Part shown: piece after piece, positions 19,891-29,918 of the stretch
Layout of the letters: each line of letters starts with the position of its first letter
Numbering within the stretch: the stretch's first letter is position 1
Source of the DNA: an uncultured Clostridia bacterium
Lineage (GTDB): Bacteria > Bacillota > Clostridia > TANB77 > CAG-508
Assembly (NCBI GenBank): GCA_947628085.1
Contig: CANQYM010000003.1
Coordinates: forward strand, 1 to 64,000
DNA length: 64,000 nt
Direction: 5' to 3'
Notes under the pieces: generated by a model
What the model was told of the DNA's origin: nothing
The model's database searches: none
Seen by the model: only the letters and a program-made list of their open reading frames with translations
Made by a program: the position numbers and the translations under genes

Positions 19891-21199
19891 TTATACTAGT
19901 TTTCCAATTAAATCATAGTTTTCACTCGCAGAAATTATTTTGCACTTAATAAATTCCCCTTGTTTTACTTTTCCATTATTTTTTATAAAAATAGTTCCAT
20001 CTTCATTTGGAATATCCATATAACTTCTTGCACATATATATTCATTATTTTCTGAAAAACCATCAACTACTGCTTCATAAACTCTTCCGATTTTTTCTTC
20101 TAATTTTATTTTAGAAATTTTTTCTTGCATTTTCATTATTTTATCATATCTTGCTTGTTTTGTTTTGTAATGAACTTGTTCTTTTATTTTTGAAGCTGGT
20201 GTTCCATCTTCTTTTGAATATTTAAATACCCCTAACTTTTCAAATTTTGTTTCGCTAATAAATTCATATAACTCAAAAAAGTCCTCTTCTGTTTCGCCTG
20301 GAAATCCAACTATCATTGTTGTTCTAATTATTACATCTGGAATTTCTTTTCTTATTTTTTCTATTATATTTTTAATAGAATTGCTATCACTTTTTCTGTT
20401 CATTCTTTTTAGAACTTTATTTGAAAAGTGTTGAAGTGGAATATCAAAATATTTACAAATTTTATCATTATTTTTTACAACTTCTATAAGCTCATCTGTT
20501 ATACTTTCAGGGTATGCATATAAAAATCTAATCCACTTAATTTCATCTATTTTACAAAGCTCTTTAAGAAGTTCTGGAAGTTTTAACTCTCCATAAATGT
20601 CTATTCCATATTTAGTTGTATCTTGTGCTATAACTATTATTTCTTTAATTCCGCTTTTAGCAAGAAGTTTTGCTTCTTCTAAAATGTCTTCCATTTTTCT
20701 ACTAACATATGGTCCTCTAATATATGGAATTGCACAATATGTGCATCTATTGCTACATCCTTCTGCAATTTTTAAATATGCAGTTGTGTTTCCTGTTGAA
20801 ACAACTCTTTCTAAGTAATCTAATGTATTTTTAGATTTTGTTTGTTTATTTATAAGTGTTGATACTTTTTCCCACAAGTTATCATATTCATCTATGCTTA
20901 AAAACAAATCTACTTCTGGAAGAGTCTTTTCTAATTCTTTTTTATATCTTTGAACTAAACATCCCATAGCAATTAAGAATTTACAATTACCTGCTTTTTT
21001 ATATTCTGCCATTTCTAATATGCAATTAATTGCTTCTTGTTTTGCAGATTCTATAAAACCACATGTGTTTATAATAATAATTTCAGCTTCTTTAGGATTA
21101 TTTACTATTTCAAATTTTTCTTTTTTGAATATTCCTATACACATTTCTGTATCTACTAGATTTTTACTACAACCGAAGTGATACAAATCCTACTTTCAT
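19891..21199 (-). CDS. rimO: Ribosomal protein S12 methylthiotransferase RimO, apparent 1-nt frameshift near the N terminus
   Basis: GCSKNLVDTE, CSNRCTYCAIPYIRG, TRAM-like C terminus. SD and ATG at 21199 read MKVGFVSL, then the frame shifts into GCSKNLVDTE; the ORF-track frame starts at TTG 21186. Confidence 0.88.
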
Positions 21200-21254
21200 A
21201 ATTTTTTCCTTTTAAAAATATTTAGGTTTTTTTTAGGATTCCTATAACCTTTAT

Positions 21255-22424
21255 TTAACATTCTTTTTTGCTATTTATATGTTTTCTAGTTAATTCCATT
21301 AAGTTTAATTTTGTAAATTCTTCTACTTGAACTTTTGATCTATCTTTTTTAGAGTTTTTAATTATTTCATCAATAACTGCTTTTTTGTTTTCTTCTTTAT
21401 GCATATCTATAAAATCTATTATAATAATTCCGCTTATATCGCGAAGTCTTAATTGCTTACAAATTTCTTTTGCAGCTTCTAAATTCACAGTTAAAATTGT
21501 TTCTTCAACATCTTTTTTTCCTATAAACTTTCCAGAGTTAACATCAATTGCAACTAGTGCCTCTGTTTTATCTATTGTTATAAAACCACCGCTTTTAAGC
21601 CAAACCTTATTTGTTTCTAGGGCTCGCAATTGCTTTTTTAAAGAATATTTTTCTAATATGTCATTATCTATTTCAATATTTATTTTTGCGTTTATTTCCT
21701 TTAAAATATTTTTAACTAGTTCTAAATTTTCTTCTTCTTTTAAAACAATTTTGTCAAGATTATTATCTACTAAATCTATTAATGTTTTTTTCAAAATTCC
21801 ACCTTTATCATATATTTTTTGTGGAATTTTATCTAGACTTATGGATTGTATTTCATTCCATCTTTTTACACATTTTTCTATATCTTTCTTTATTTCTGTT
21901 TCACTTCTGTTTTCTGATGTAGTCCTAATAATTGCTCCAGTATTTTTAGGTAAATATTTTTCAGCAATTTTTTTAAGTCTTTCTTTTTCTTTCTCGTCTT
22001 CTATTTTTTGAGAAACTGTTATAAATGTTGCATTAGGCATAAATACTATAAATCTACTAGTTAAACTAATATGTGTTGAAAGTCTAGGCCCTTTTTTGTC
22101 AACAGCTTCTCTTTTTACTTCTACAATAATTGGATCTCCTGGTTTTATTAATTTATTAATTGGCACTTCTTCTTCCACAGTTTCTTTTGTTATATCAACT
22201 TTAGGAAGAATATCTTTTGCATGAATAAATGCTGTTCTTTTTTCTCCAATGTTAACAAACGCAGATTGAAGTCCAACCAATACATTTTGAACTTTTCCTA
22301 CATAAATATTTCCTTCAATTGTTTTATTGTTTTCATCTTCTTCATACAATTCAACAAGTTCTTCATTTTCTATTAGTGCTATTTCTTTTCTATTTTGATT
22401 ATTAAAAATTATTAATTCTTTCAT
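21255..22424 (-). CDS. rng: Ribonuclease G/E family protein, C-terminally short
   Basis: NIYVGKVQNVLVGLQSAFVNIG, VAIDVNSGKFIGKKD, IIIDFIDM; ends at LTRKHINSKKEC. Confidence 0.9.
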   Translation of the reverse strand: MKELIIFNNQNRKEIALIENEELVELYEEDENNKTIEGNIYVGKVQNVLVGLQSAFVNIGEKRTAFIHAKDILPKVDITKETVEEEVPINKLIKPGDPIIVEVKREAVDKKGPRLSTHISLTSRFIVFMPNATFITVSQKIEDEKEKERLKKIAEKYLPKNTGAIIRTTSENRSETEIKKDIEKCVKRWNEIQSISLDKIPQKIYDKGGILKKTLIDLVDNNLDKIVLKEEENLELVKNILKEINAKINIEIDNDILEKYSLKKQLRALETNKVWLKSGGFITIDKTEALVAIDVNSGKFIGKKDVEETILTVNLEAAKEICKQLRLRDISGIIIIDFIDMHKEENKKAVIDEIIKNSKKDRSKVQVEEFTKLNLMELTRKHINSKKEC

Positions 22425-22435
22425 TTAAACATCCT

Positions 22436-22993
22436 TTAATTAAATTTATTCATAGCTGAATCTACATTGTTTTTAATAATTTCAATAACAGCCTCTTTTG
22501 CTTTTTCAACGCCTTTATTTAAACTTTCTAATTCCTCTTCTGGAACATATCCTATAACATAAGAAATCATATCTGTATTTTCTTTTGGCTTTCCAATTCC
22601 AATTCTTATTCTAGTAAATTCTTCTGTATGTAAATTGTTTACAACAGATTTCATTCCATTATGACTTCCTGCCGAGCCATTTTTTCTAATTCTAATTTTT
22701 CCTGGTTCTATATCAACATCATCATATATAACAATAAGATTTTCTAATGGAATTTTATAAAAGTTTATTACTTCTATAATAGATTCTCCGCTTAAGTTCA
22801 TGAAAGTTTGTGGCTTTAGTAATATTACTTTTTCATTTTCTATTGTTCCACTACCTATCAATCCTTTAAACTTTGACTTATTAACTTCTATTTCATATTT
22901 TTCAGATAGTTTATTTATAACATTAAAACCCATATTGTGTCTTGTTTTTGAATAATCACTTTCTGGATTTCCTAAACCTACAATTAAATACAT
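22436..22993 (-). CDS. pth: Peptidyl-tRNA hydrolase
   Basis: MYLIVGLGNPESDYSKTRHNMGF, KPQTFMNLSGES, YDDVDIEPGKIRIRKNGSAGSHNGMKS. Confidence 0.96.
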   Translation of the reverse strand: MYLIVGLGNPESDYSKTRHNMGFNVINKLSEKYEIEVNKSKFKGLIGSGTIENEKVILLKPQTFMNLSGESIIEVINFYKIPLENLIVIYDDVDIEPGKIRIRKNGSAGSHNGMKSVVNNLHTEEFTRIRIGIGKPKENTDMISYVIGYVPEEELESLNKGVEKAKEAVIEIIKNNVDSAMNKFN

Positions 22994-23135
22994 AAATTTT
23001 ATCTCCTCTAAACTTCTTTTATTATAAAGCAAAATTCCTAAAAAAACAATATATATCCTTTGGTTTAAGTTACAAAAAAATAAATGTAAAATTTTTATTT
23101 ACATTTATTTTAATTAATTCTTATTACTAATTATT

Positions 23136-23756
23136 TTAAGGCTCTAAATGACTTTTATCATTTAATACTAATATATCAAATTTTCCTTGCTCATCGTCAT
23201 ATTCTACAATGTTTAGTGATGTATTTTTTTGGCTATATTCTTCTCTTAAATCTGAAAATGGAATCTTTGTTATTTGCCTTAAAAATGATTCTATTGCAAC
23301 ACCATGTGAACAAATTAAAACTGTTTTTCCAGTATTTTCATGAACAATATCTAGCATTTTTTTATACACTCTTTTAGCAACATCTTCCATAGATTCTTGC
23401 TCTGGTATATTTTTTATTTCATTTATTTCATTTTGTACTTGCTTTATTTTTGGATTTATTTTATTTACTTCTTCCCATGTTTTTCCATCATAAGCTCCAA
23501 AATACATTTCGCATAAATCTTCATCTTCTATAATTTTCAAATTATTTAAATCTGCTAATTTTTGAATAGTTTTTTTAGTTCTTCCAGATGTACTACTATA
23601 TGCTACATCAAATTTCACTTTGCTTAATTTTTTAGTTAGTCTTTCTACAAATTCTTTTCCTTCATCTGTTAGTTCATAGTCACATCTACCTGTTAATCTT
23701 TTTTCTATGTTTCCCACTGTTTGTGTGTGTCTTACTATATACAATTTTGTTTTCAT
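23136..23756 (-). CDS. Histidine phosphatase family protein
   Basis: LYIVRHTQTVGN, SHGVAIESFLR. Confidence 0.92.
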   Translation of the reverse strand: MKTKLYIVRHTQTVGNIEKRLTGRCDYELTDEGKEFVERLTKKLSKVKFDVAYSSTSGRTKKTIQKLADLNNLKIIEDEDLCEMYFGAYDGKTWEEVNKINPKIKQVQNEINEIKNIPEQESMEDVAKRVYKKMLDIVHENTGKTVLICSHGVAIESFLRQITKIPFSDLREEYSQKNTSLNIVEYDDEQGKFDILVLNDKSHLEP

Positions 23757-23793
23757 TTTATTTCTCCTCTATTTAAAACTATTTTTTATAAAC

Positions 23794-23829
23794 AAAAAAA
23801 GTTGCATTTTTATAAAATGCAACTTTTTT
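23794..23829 (-). terminator. Rho-independent terminator
   Basis: AAAAAAGTTGCATTTT-ata-AAATGCAACTTTTTT. Confidence 0.85.
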
Positions 23830-23833
23830 GCTC

Positions 23834-24871
23834 TTAGTTATCGAATTTAAATAATTTCTTCTTTTCATCATCAATGCTTGAAGCTGCAACACTAGGTTCT
23901 ACTTCTGGAATATTAACTTGTTTACCAAAACCTGTTTCCTGATTAGTTTCTTCTGTGGCAGTAGCTACAGGTATTACTTTAGGAGTATTTACTATAACAT
24001 TTGGTTCTCCTTCAGTAAATACATATTGTCTCTTAGGTATTACAGGTGAAAAAGTTTTATCCTTCATTGATTTTAAAACAGCATCTAATCTCATAGGAAT
24101 ACTATAAGTTTCATTTTTTATAAAGCTCATAAGATAAGGTTGTAATTTTTCTGGTGTTTCTTCATATAACTTCATAAGATAATACATTACTAAATACATA
24201 TCTGTACATCTTTTTAAGTTAGGTGTAGACATTATACTACCTTCTCTGTTTCTATAATAAACATAAATAGGAAATTCTCCATATTTTAATGTTTCTGCTA
24301 ATATTGCTGCTTTGATTGAATATACCATGTCTTCATAATACATTCCACCAATAAATTTTATATCATTTTTATTTAAAAACTCTCTTCTCCAAACTTTACT
24401 TGCAACAGGAAAATGCATGTCACATACTATTCTGGCTTCCCTTGTTGAGTTTTCTGCTGTTGGAATGTAAGATTTGTTACTTCCACCAACATATTGAACA
24501 CCAAAATAAGTTACATCTGCGCCATCTTTTCCTAATGTTTTGTCAATATTTTTTAAGGTTTCTTTATTATATAATGTGTCATCACCATCTAGATAAACTA
24601 TGTATTCTCCTACAGCTTTTTCTACTGCAATATTTCTTGATATACTTGGACCTGAATTCTTTTCATTAGCTATTACTTTTACTCTTGGATCTTCTTTTTC
24701 AAATTTTCTTAAAACTTTTAAAGTATCATCTGTTGAACAATCGTCTACAACGATTAATTCAAAATTTTTATATGTTTGCATTAATATACTTTCTATTGAT
24801 GTGTGTACTATTTTTTCCAAATTATATGCACATACTATAACGCTAAATCTAATATTTTTCGATTCATCCAT
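23834..24871 (-). CDS. Family 2 glycosyltransferase with a low-complexity C-terminal tail
   Basis: FSVIVCAYNLEKIVHTSIESILMQTYKNFELIVVDDCSTDDT. Confidence 0.92.
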   Translation of the reverse strand: MDESKNIRFSVIVCAYNLEKIVHTSIESILMQTYKNFELIVVDDCSTDDTLKVLRKFEKEDPRVKVIANEKNSGPSISRNIAVEKAVGEYIVYLDGDDTLYNKETLKNIDKTLGKDGADVTYFGVQYVGGSNKSYIPTAENSTREARIVCDMHFPVASKVWRREFLNKNDIKFIGGMYYEDMVYSIKAAILAETLKYGEFPIYVYYRNREGSIMSTPNLKRCTDMYLVMYYLMKLYEETPEKLQPYLMSFIKNETYSIPMRLDAVLKSMKDKTFSPVIPKRQYVFTEGEPNVIVNTPKVIPVATATEETNQETGFGKQVNIPEVEPSVAASSIDDEKKKLFKFDN

Positions 24872-24905
24872 AAATTCCTCCTATAAATACCTTTTCGATA
24901 TTTAA

Positions 24906-25946
24906 TTATTTTTCAATATAATCATATTCACATGTTCTTAGCAATCTATTCATAATTGCTAGTCCCATGCCTTCCTTTTTCAAGCCTTCGATAAGTATTA
25001 TTTCAGGTTTTATTTCATCTGCCTTTCTTAAAGCTGAGAAAATGTTTCTTGCTATTTCTTCATAGTTATATTGTGAACCTACACTAATGAATCTTCCTTC
25101 TGATACGAGAAGTTTTTCTTCGTGTTCTTTAAATCCAATTATAACTACATTTCCTTTGTATTCTTTTACATACTTTTTTAAATAGAAAATTTGATCCAAA
25201 TCATCCTCACAGTATATAAGTTTGCATTTCGTGTTTGGAGAATAATGTTTATATTTCATTCCTGGGCTTTCTACTTTAGCAGAATAGTCGACTTTTTTGA
25301 AAACATTTCCATCAATTATAACATTGCCTATTACTTCGTCTATTTCTTCTGGTGTAATTGCTCCTGGTCTTAAAATAACTGGAATTTCATTAACAACTTT
25401 TACAACAGTGGATTCTAAACCTATTTTGGTTGGTCCTCCATCTACAATAGCAGAAACTTTGCCTTCAAGCTCTTTTCTAATATCTTTAATATTAGTTCCA
25501 CTTGGCTTTCCGGATATATTTGCACTTGGTGCCGCTACTGGAACTCCTGCATAAGTTATTATACCTCTTGCTATTATATTGTCTGGTATTCTAATTGCTA
25601 CTGAACTTTGACCAGCAGTAACAATATCTGGAATAACATCTTTCTTTTCTAATATAAGAGTAAAAGGTCCTGGCATGAAATTGTCAATTAATTTTTGTTC
25701 AACTTCGGTAATGTTTTGAGCAATATCTTCAATTTTTCTCTTATCTGCCAAATGAACTATGATTGGGTTATCTGATGGTCTTCCTTTTGCTGCAAAAATC
25801 TTTCCAACTGCATTTTCATCTAGTGCGTTTGCACCAATTCCATATACTGTTTCTGTTGGAAATATTACTAGTTCACCATTCTTTATTAAGTTACATACTA
25901 CTTTTAACTCATCAGTATTAGTTTTTTCTTCCCAATTATAATACAT
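24906..25946 (-). CDS. tsaC: L-threonylcarbamoyladenylate synthase (Sua5/YwlC type)
   Basis: FPTETVYGIGANA, AAKGRPSDNPIIVH, SANISGKPSGTN, C-terminal Sua5 domain; likely start MYYNWEEK. Confidence 0.93.
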   Translation of the reverse strand: MYYNWEEKTNTDELKVVCNLIKNGELVIFPTETVYGIGANALDENAVGKIFAAKGRPSDNPIIVHLADKRKIEDIAQNITEVEQKLIDNFMPGPFTLILEKKDVIPDIVTAGQSSVAIRIPDNIIARGIITYAGVPVAAPSANISGKPSGTNIKDIRKELEGKVSAIVDGGPTKIGLESTVVKVVNEIPVILRPGAITPEEIDEVIGNVIIDGNVFKKVDYSAKVESPGMKYKHYSPNTKCKLIYCEDDLDQIFYLKKYVKEYKGNVVIIGFKEHEEKLLVSEGRFISVGSQYNYEEIARNIFSALRKADEIKPEIILIEGLKKEGMGLAIMNRLLRTCEYDYIEK

Positions 25947-26042
25947 ATAAATAACCTCAGTGTATATTATACCATATTTTAACAATAAATGTCAATTATT
26001 ACGGGTATACATAATTCTTAATATTTTGTTTTTAGTAAATTA

Positions 26043-26074
26043 AAAGTATCCTACCAATAATAGTAGGATACTTT
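26043..26074 (-). terminator. Strong hairpin between tsaC and the Fe-S protein gene
   Basis: AAAGTATCCTAC-caataata-GTAGGATACTTT. Confidence 0.65.
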
Positions 26075-26138
26075 CCAATATTTTAAGTTTTAAATTTATA
26101 GTTTTAGACACTTTTAAAAAAGTCAAATCTTTTACTTT

Positions 26139-27230
26139 TTAAATATACTTTTCAAATATGTTTTCTAAACTTAAATTATTTAAATCTTTAAAAAATCTTT
26201 CTCTTTCTTCTTTTAATGTTGGAGATTTTGTCATACTTGGATTTTTCTCAATTGCTTTTTCAAAATCTACTTTTTTAAATTTTATTTTTTGTTTTATGCT
26301 TTCTAGAATATCTTTACCTTTTTCAGAATTTACAATTAAAAGTGATGTTCCTTTTTCATCATTCATTTCTGGAATAATTTCATTTATTCCCCAAAAATCC
26401 GCAAGAGTTATATCTGAATTTCTTTTCTTTTGCTTAAATTTACAACTATAACAAGAATCTCTTAATGCAATATCACTTAAAAATATTCTCATAAACATAT
26501 CTTCTGTATGATTTATAAATTTTTTAGAGTTTTTGTATTTAAATAAAAGCTCATATTTATTCCATCCATTATTTTCTTTATCTCTAAAAGAAACATTTTC
26601 TAAAACGTCATTATCTTCTTTTTTTCTACATTCTAAATACTTTTCCCACACTTTTTTAGAAGGTACGCCATGACAAATAATGTCTTGTAAATACAAATTT
26701 TCATAGTCTTTCATTAAATAAGATTTTAATCCTTCCACTTGACAAGGTGTTCCAGTAAATAAAACTTTTTTCCCTTGATTTAAAAAATCTCGCGCCTCTT
26801 TATATGTTTTTCTAATATCACTTTGTATATATTTTGAGCCTCTCATTTGGCTAATTTCAGACATTTTTTCTGCTTTTACATGTTTTACCAAAAAATTTTC
26901 ATCAAATACTGCGCCAAAAACTATTCCTCCACTATTTAAAATGTATTCTGCTATTAATGAAAATAGCCCACCAGATGAGCTATTCATTCTTATTTCTTCA
27001 TTAATATTAAATGCAGCATAAGCTTCAGTTTCAAAAGTTTTATTATCCGAAGCACCATTTATAATAGGACAAACTTTTTCACAAAGATTGCAATTTATAC
27101 AATAATTGTAATTTACTTTTGGATATTTAAAGCCTTTTTCATCTTCAACCATTGATATTGCATTTCTAGGACATATATTTTTACAGGCAGAGCAACCACA
27201 GCAGTTTGCTTTATTTTCTATTTCTATCAT
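26139..27230 (-). CDS. Coenzyme F420 hydrogenase/dehydrogenase beta-subunit-like Fe-S protein
   Basis: Two ferredoxin motifs (CCGCSACKNICP, CINCNLCEKVCP), GTPCQVEGLKSYL, DIICHGVPS; adjacent to a pyruvyl transferase. Confidence 0.88.
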   Translation of the reverse strand: MIEIENKANCCGCSACKNICPRNAISMVEDEKGFKYPKVNYNYCINCNLCEKVCPIINGASDNKTFETEAYAAFNINEEIRMNSSSGGLFSLIAEYILNSGGIVFGAVFDENFLVKHVKAEKMSEISQMRGSKYIQSDIRKTYKEARDFLNQGKKVLFTGTPCQVEGLKSYLMKDYENLYLQDIICHGVPSKKVWEKYLECRKKEDNDVLENVSFRDKENNGWNKYELLFKYKNSKKFINHTEDMFMRIFLSDIALRDSCYSCKFKQKKRNSDITLADFWGINEIIPEMNDEKGTSLLIVNSEKGKDILESIKQKIKFKKVDFEKAIEKNPSMTKSPTLKEERERFFKDLNNLSLENIFEKYI

Positions 27231-27233
27231 ATT

Positions 27234-28298
27234 CTAACCTTCTATTTGTAAATTTTCTTTGCTTAAATCTAATGCATTTGTTAAAAATTCAATTACTTTT
27301 TCTTGTTCTTTTTTTAATATGGTAGCAACATTTTCATAATTTGTTTCTAAGTGTTTATCAGAAATGTTATTAATAAATTTTTTATTTTTTAATTCAAATT
27401 TTTGAAGAAGTGTTTCTATTCTAGAATTCATATCTCTCATTCCATCTTCATCTCTATCAAAAATTAAAAATGGTCTATCAAATATAATTGAAAATACACA
27501 AGAATGGAATGAATCTGTAAGTACTAAAAAGGCATTTTTTATTAAATATAAAAATTCAGCAGGACCGCTTGCATAAAAAGAATCTCTATCTAATATATCT
27601 ATAACATCACAACCATTTTCTTTAGCAAATTTTTCAATTTCATCATTTTTTTCTTTTGAAACATTTCCTAGAAAATATTTTAAAATATATTTTTTGCTTT
27701 TTAATTGTTCTGGTTTTTTCATTACAGTTGCCCACTTTTCAGCTGATAGCATCATTGTTGGATCTAGTAAAACTATGCAATCATCTCTTCCTGTAATTCC
27801 CTTCACAATATCTTTGCCTATATTTTCTCTAACAGAGATAGCTTTCATTTCATTTAATGCTTCATATTTTTCATATGTATTATTTGGAACATGGCTTATT
27901 CCAAAACTTGCTGAAAAAGATATTCTTTTTTCTTTTGGAGCAAATCTGGCAAATGAAAAATCGCTAAATCTTTCAGTAAAATTGTAATTCCATATTTGAT
28001 CACTTCCAATTATAAAGTAATCATATTTTTCATGAAAATTTTCTGGAACTTCATCATGATATATTACGTCACTTGACAATTGCATATTTTCTGAATTAAA
28101 TTCTAAAAATTTTTTTCTTCTTCCATGAAAAACATTTTTAGCTTCTTCTAAACAATTTCTATCATTTACAATCCTAACGTTTTTTATTGTTTCTGGCTCT
28201 AAGTTTAGAGATTTTAAAACTTCTTGTACTGCATAATTTTGCAATCTATTTCCATAATTATTCTCATCAAATATTGTTATAATTCCAACTTTTTTCAT
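27234..28298 (-). CDS. Polysaccharide pyruvyl transferase family protein
   Basis: GIITIFDENNYGNRLQNYAVQEVL, FIIGSDQIWNYNF, LVLTDSFHSCVFSIIFDRPF. Confidence 0.9.
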   Translation of the reverse strand: MKKVGIITIFDENNYGNRLQNYAVQEVLKSLNLEPETIKNVRIVNDRNCLEEAKNVFHGRRKKFLEFNSENMQLSSDVIYHDEVPENFHEKYDYFIIGSDQIWNYNFTERFSDFSFARFAPKEKRISFSASFGISHVPNNTYEKYEALNEMKAISVRENIGKDIVKGITGRDDCIVLLDPTMMLSAEKWATVMKKPEQLKSKKYILKYFLGNVSKEKNDEIEKFAKENGCDVIDILDRDSFYASGPAEFLYLIKNAFLVLTDSFHSCVFSIIFDRPFLIFDRDEDGMRDMNSRIETLLQKFELKNKKFINNISDKHLETNYENVATILKKEQEKVIEFLTNALDLSKENLQIEG

Positions 28299-28360
28299 TT
28301 TACTACCTCCTGTTCCTCATAATATAATCATTTTTATGTAAATTATTTTAAGTAAAAAAA

Positions 28361-28397
28361 TAACACCTAATTTATCTTTTAGATTAATTAGGTGTTA
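28361..28397 (-). terminator. Rho-independent terminator of the 41-aa small ORF
   Basis: TAACACCTAATT...AATTAGGTGTTA, followed on the minus strand by TTTTTTT. Confidence 0.8.
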
Positions 28398-28429
28398 TAA
28401 AATTATATTTTTAAATATATATTAATTTA

Positions 28430-28555
28430 TCATATACCTACCTTTAATCTAATACTTTTAAAAATATGAAAATTAAGCGTAATATGGGCGACACTAATAT
28501 TACTACTATAAGTTATATTATTATGTTTTAAATTTCTTCTCATATTTGTACTCAT
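28430..28555 (-). CDS. Small ORF, 41 aa (MSTNMRRNLKHNNITYSSNISVAHITLNFHIFKSIRLKVGI)
   Basis: ATG at 28555, TGA at 28432-28430, SD-like AAAGAGGAAAA upstream, promoter 28620-28592, terminator downstream. Confidence 0.55.
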   Translation of the reverse strand: MSTNMRRNLKHNNITYSSNISVAHITLNFHIFKSIRLKVGI

Positions 28556-28591
28556 TTAAAAATTTTCCTCTTTACTTTAATAACTATTAAA

Positions 28592-28620
28592 ATTATACTA
28601 TAAAACTTTAAATAAATCAA
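28592..28620 (-). promoter_or_regulatory. sigma-A type promoter for the 41-aa small ORF
   Basis: TTGATT - 17 nt - TATAAT on the minus strand. Confidence 0.7.
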
Positions 28621-28723
28621 TAGGAAATATATTATTTCTATTTTTTTCCATTTTTCTTTTTTAATCTCAAAAAATCTCTTCTTTTTATATTGTTTTGTTT
28701 TTATATCTTTCAAACGCAAAAAC

Positions 28724-28760
28724 AAAAAAGCCTACAAAATCATTGATTTTGCAGGCTTTT
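28724..28760 (-). terminator. Rho-independent terminator downstream of the GlcNAc-1-P transferase gene
   Basis: GAAAAGCCTGCAAAAT-caatg-ATTTTGTAGGCTTTTTT on the minus strand. Confidence 0.85.
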
Positions 28761-28776
28761 CTTGACTTTATTTAAA

Positions 28777-29904
28777 TTATAATTTTTCTTCTCTAGTTGC
28801 ATGTTCTTCTTTTTCTTCTTCTGTCATATCATCTAATAATCTTTGTTTGAAAAATTCTTTATATCCTAACGCAATAATAACTATAATAATTATTGCAAAA
28901 GATAATGCTTTCCAAATACCACTATCCATAAGGATTATTGCAAACATTCCAAAGATTGCACTTAATCCATAAAGAATTAAAACAGCTTGTTTTTGAGTAA
29001 ATCCTTTTTTTAGCATTTTATGATGTAGATGTTCGGCATCTGGTTCAATAATAGATTTTAAAGACTTTCCATGTATTATTCTTCTAACTATTGCAAATAA
29101 AGTATCAACTATTGGAAGAGCAAGTACCATAATTGGTGCTACTATTACAATAGCTGTATAAGTTTTTGCGATACCTAAAATTGAAATTATTGACAAGCAA
29201 TATCCTAAAAAGTTTGATCCAGTATCTCCAATAAATGTTTTGGCTGGGTTAAAGTTATATGGTAAAAATCCACATAAAGCTCCACCTAAAGCTGTTATAA
29301 GTACTATTGAAATTATTGGTGATGCATTTAAAGAAAATATTATAAGTAATGATAAGCAGGAAATTAAAGATATTCCTGTTGACAAGCCATCTAAGCCATC
29401 AATTAAATTCATTGCATTTGTTATTCCAACAATCCAAGCTACAGTAAGTATTGTATAAAAAATTTCTCCAGCATTCTCTAAATTAAAAAATGGAATATCC
29501 AAATTATCAATTTTTATGCCAAATTTTACTACAACTAATGCAGATATTATTTGTGCTAAAAGTTTTACAATTGCTTTTACTCCTTTAACATCATCTATAA
29601 AGCATACAATTCCTATAATTAAACCACCTAAAACAAATCCTATTATTTTCCTAATGTAATTATCTTCATATAAGTTAATTTTGTTTTCAATGCTCATTAT
29701 AATTAGTAAGTATACTATTGACACAAAAAAACCAGCAATAACAGCTAGTCCGCCTAGTCTTGGCATTGTAATTTTATTTATTCTACGTTCATCTTTTGGC
29801 GTGTCCATAGCCCCTAATTTTTTTGCTAGTTTTATAGTATGTGGTGTTGCCATAAAAGCTGTTAAAAAAGCTATTAAAAAAGCTATTGCTATATCTCCCC
29901 ACAT
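28777..29904 (-). CDS. WecA/TagO-like undecaprenyl-phosphate GlcNAc-1-phosphate transferase
   Basis: MATPHTIKLAKKLGAMDTPKDERRINKITMPRLGGLA, NLIDGLDGLSTGI, FIGDTGSNFLGY, DAEHLHHKML. Confidence 0.93.
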   Translation of the reverse strand: MWGDIAIAFLIAFLTAFMATPHTIKLAKKLGAMDTPKDERRINKITMPRLGGLAVIAGFFVSIVYLLIIMSIENKINLYEDNYIRKIIGFVLGGLIIGIVCFIDDVKGVKAIVKLLAQIISALVVVKFGIKIDNLDIPFFNLENAGEIFYTILTVAWIVGITNAMNLIDGLDGLSTGISLISCLSLLIIFSLNASPIISIVLITALGGALCGFLPYNFNPAKTFIGDTGSNFLGYCLSIISILGIAKTYTAIVIVAPIMVLALPIVDTLFAIVRRIIHGKSLKSIIEPDAEHLHHKMLKKGFTQKQAVLILYGLSAIFGMFAIILMDSGIWKALSFAIIIIVIIALGYKEFFKQRLLDDMTEEEKEEHATREEKL

Positions 29905-29918
29905 GATATGTGACCCCT

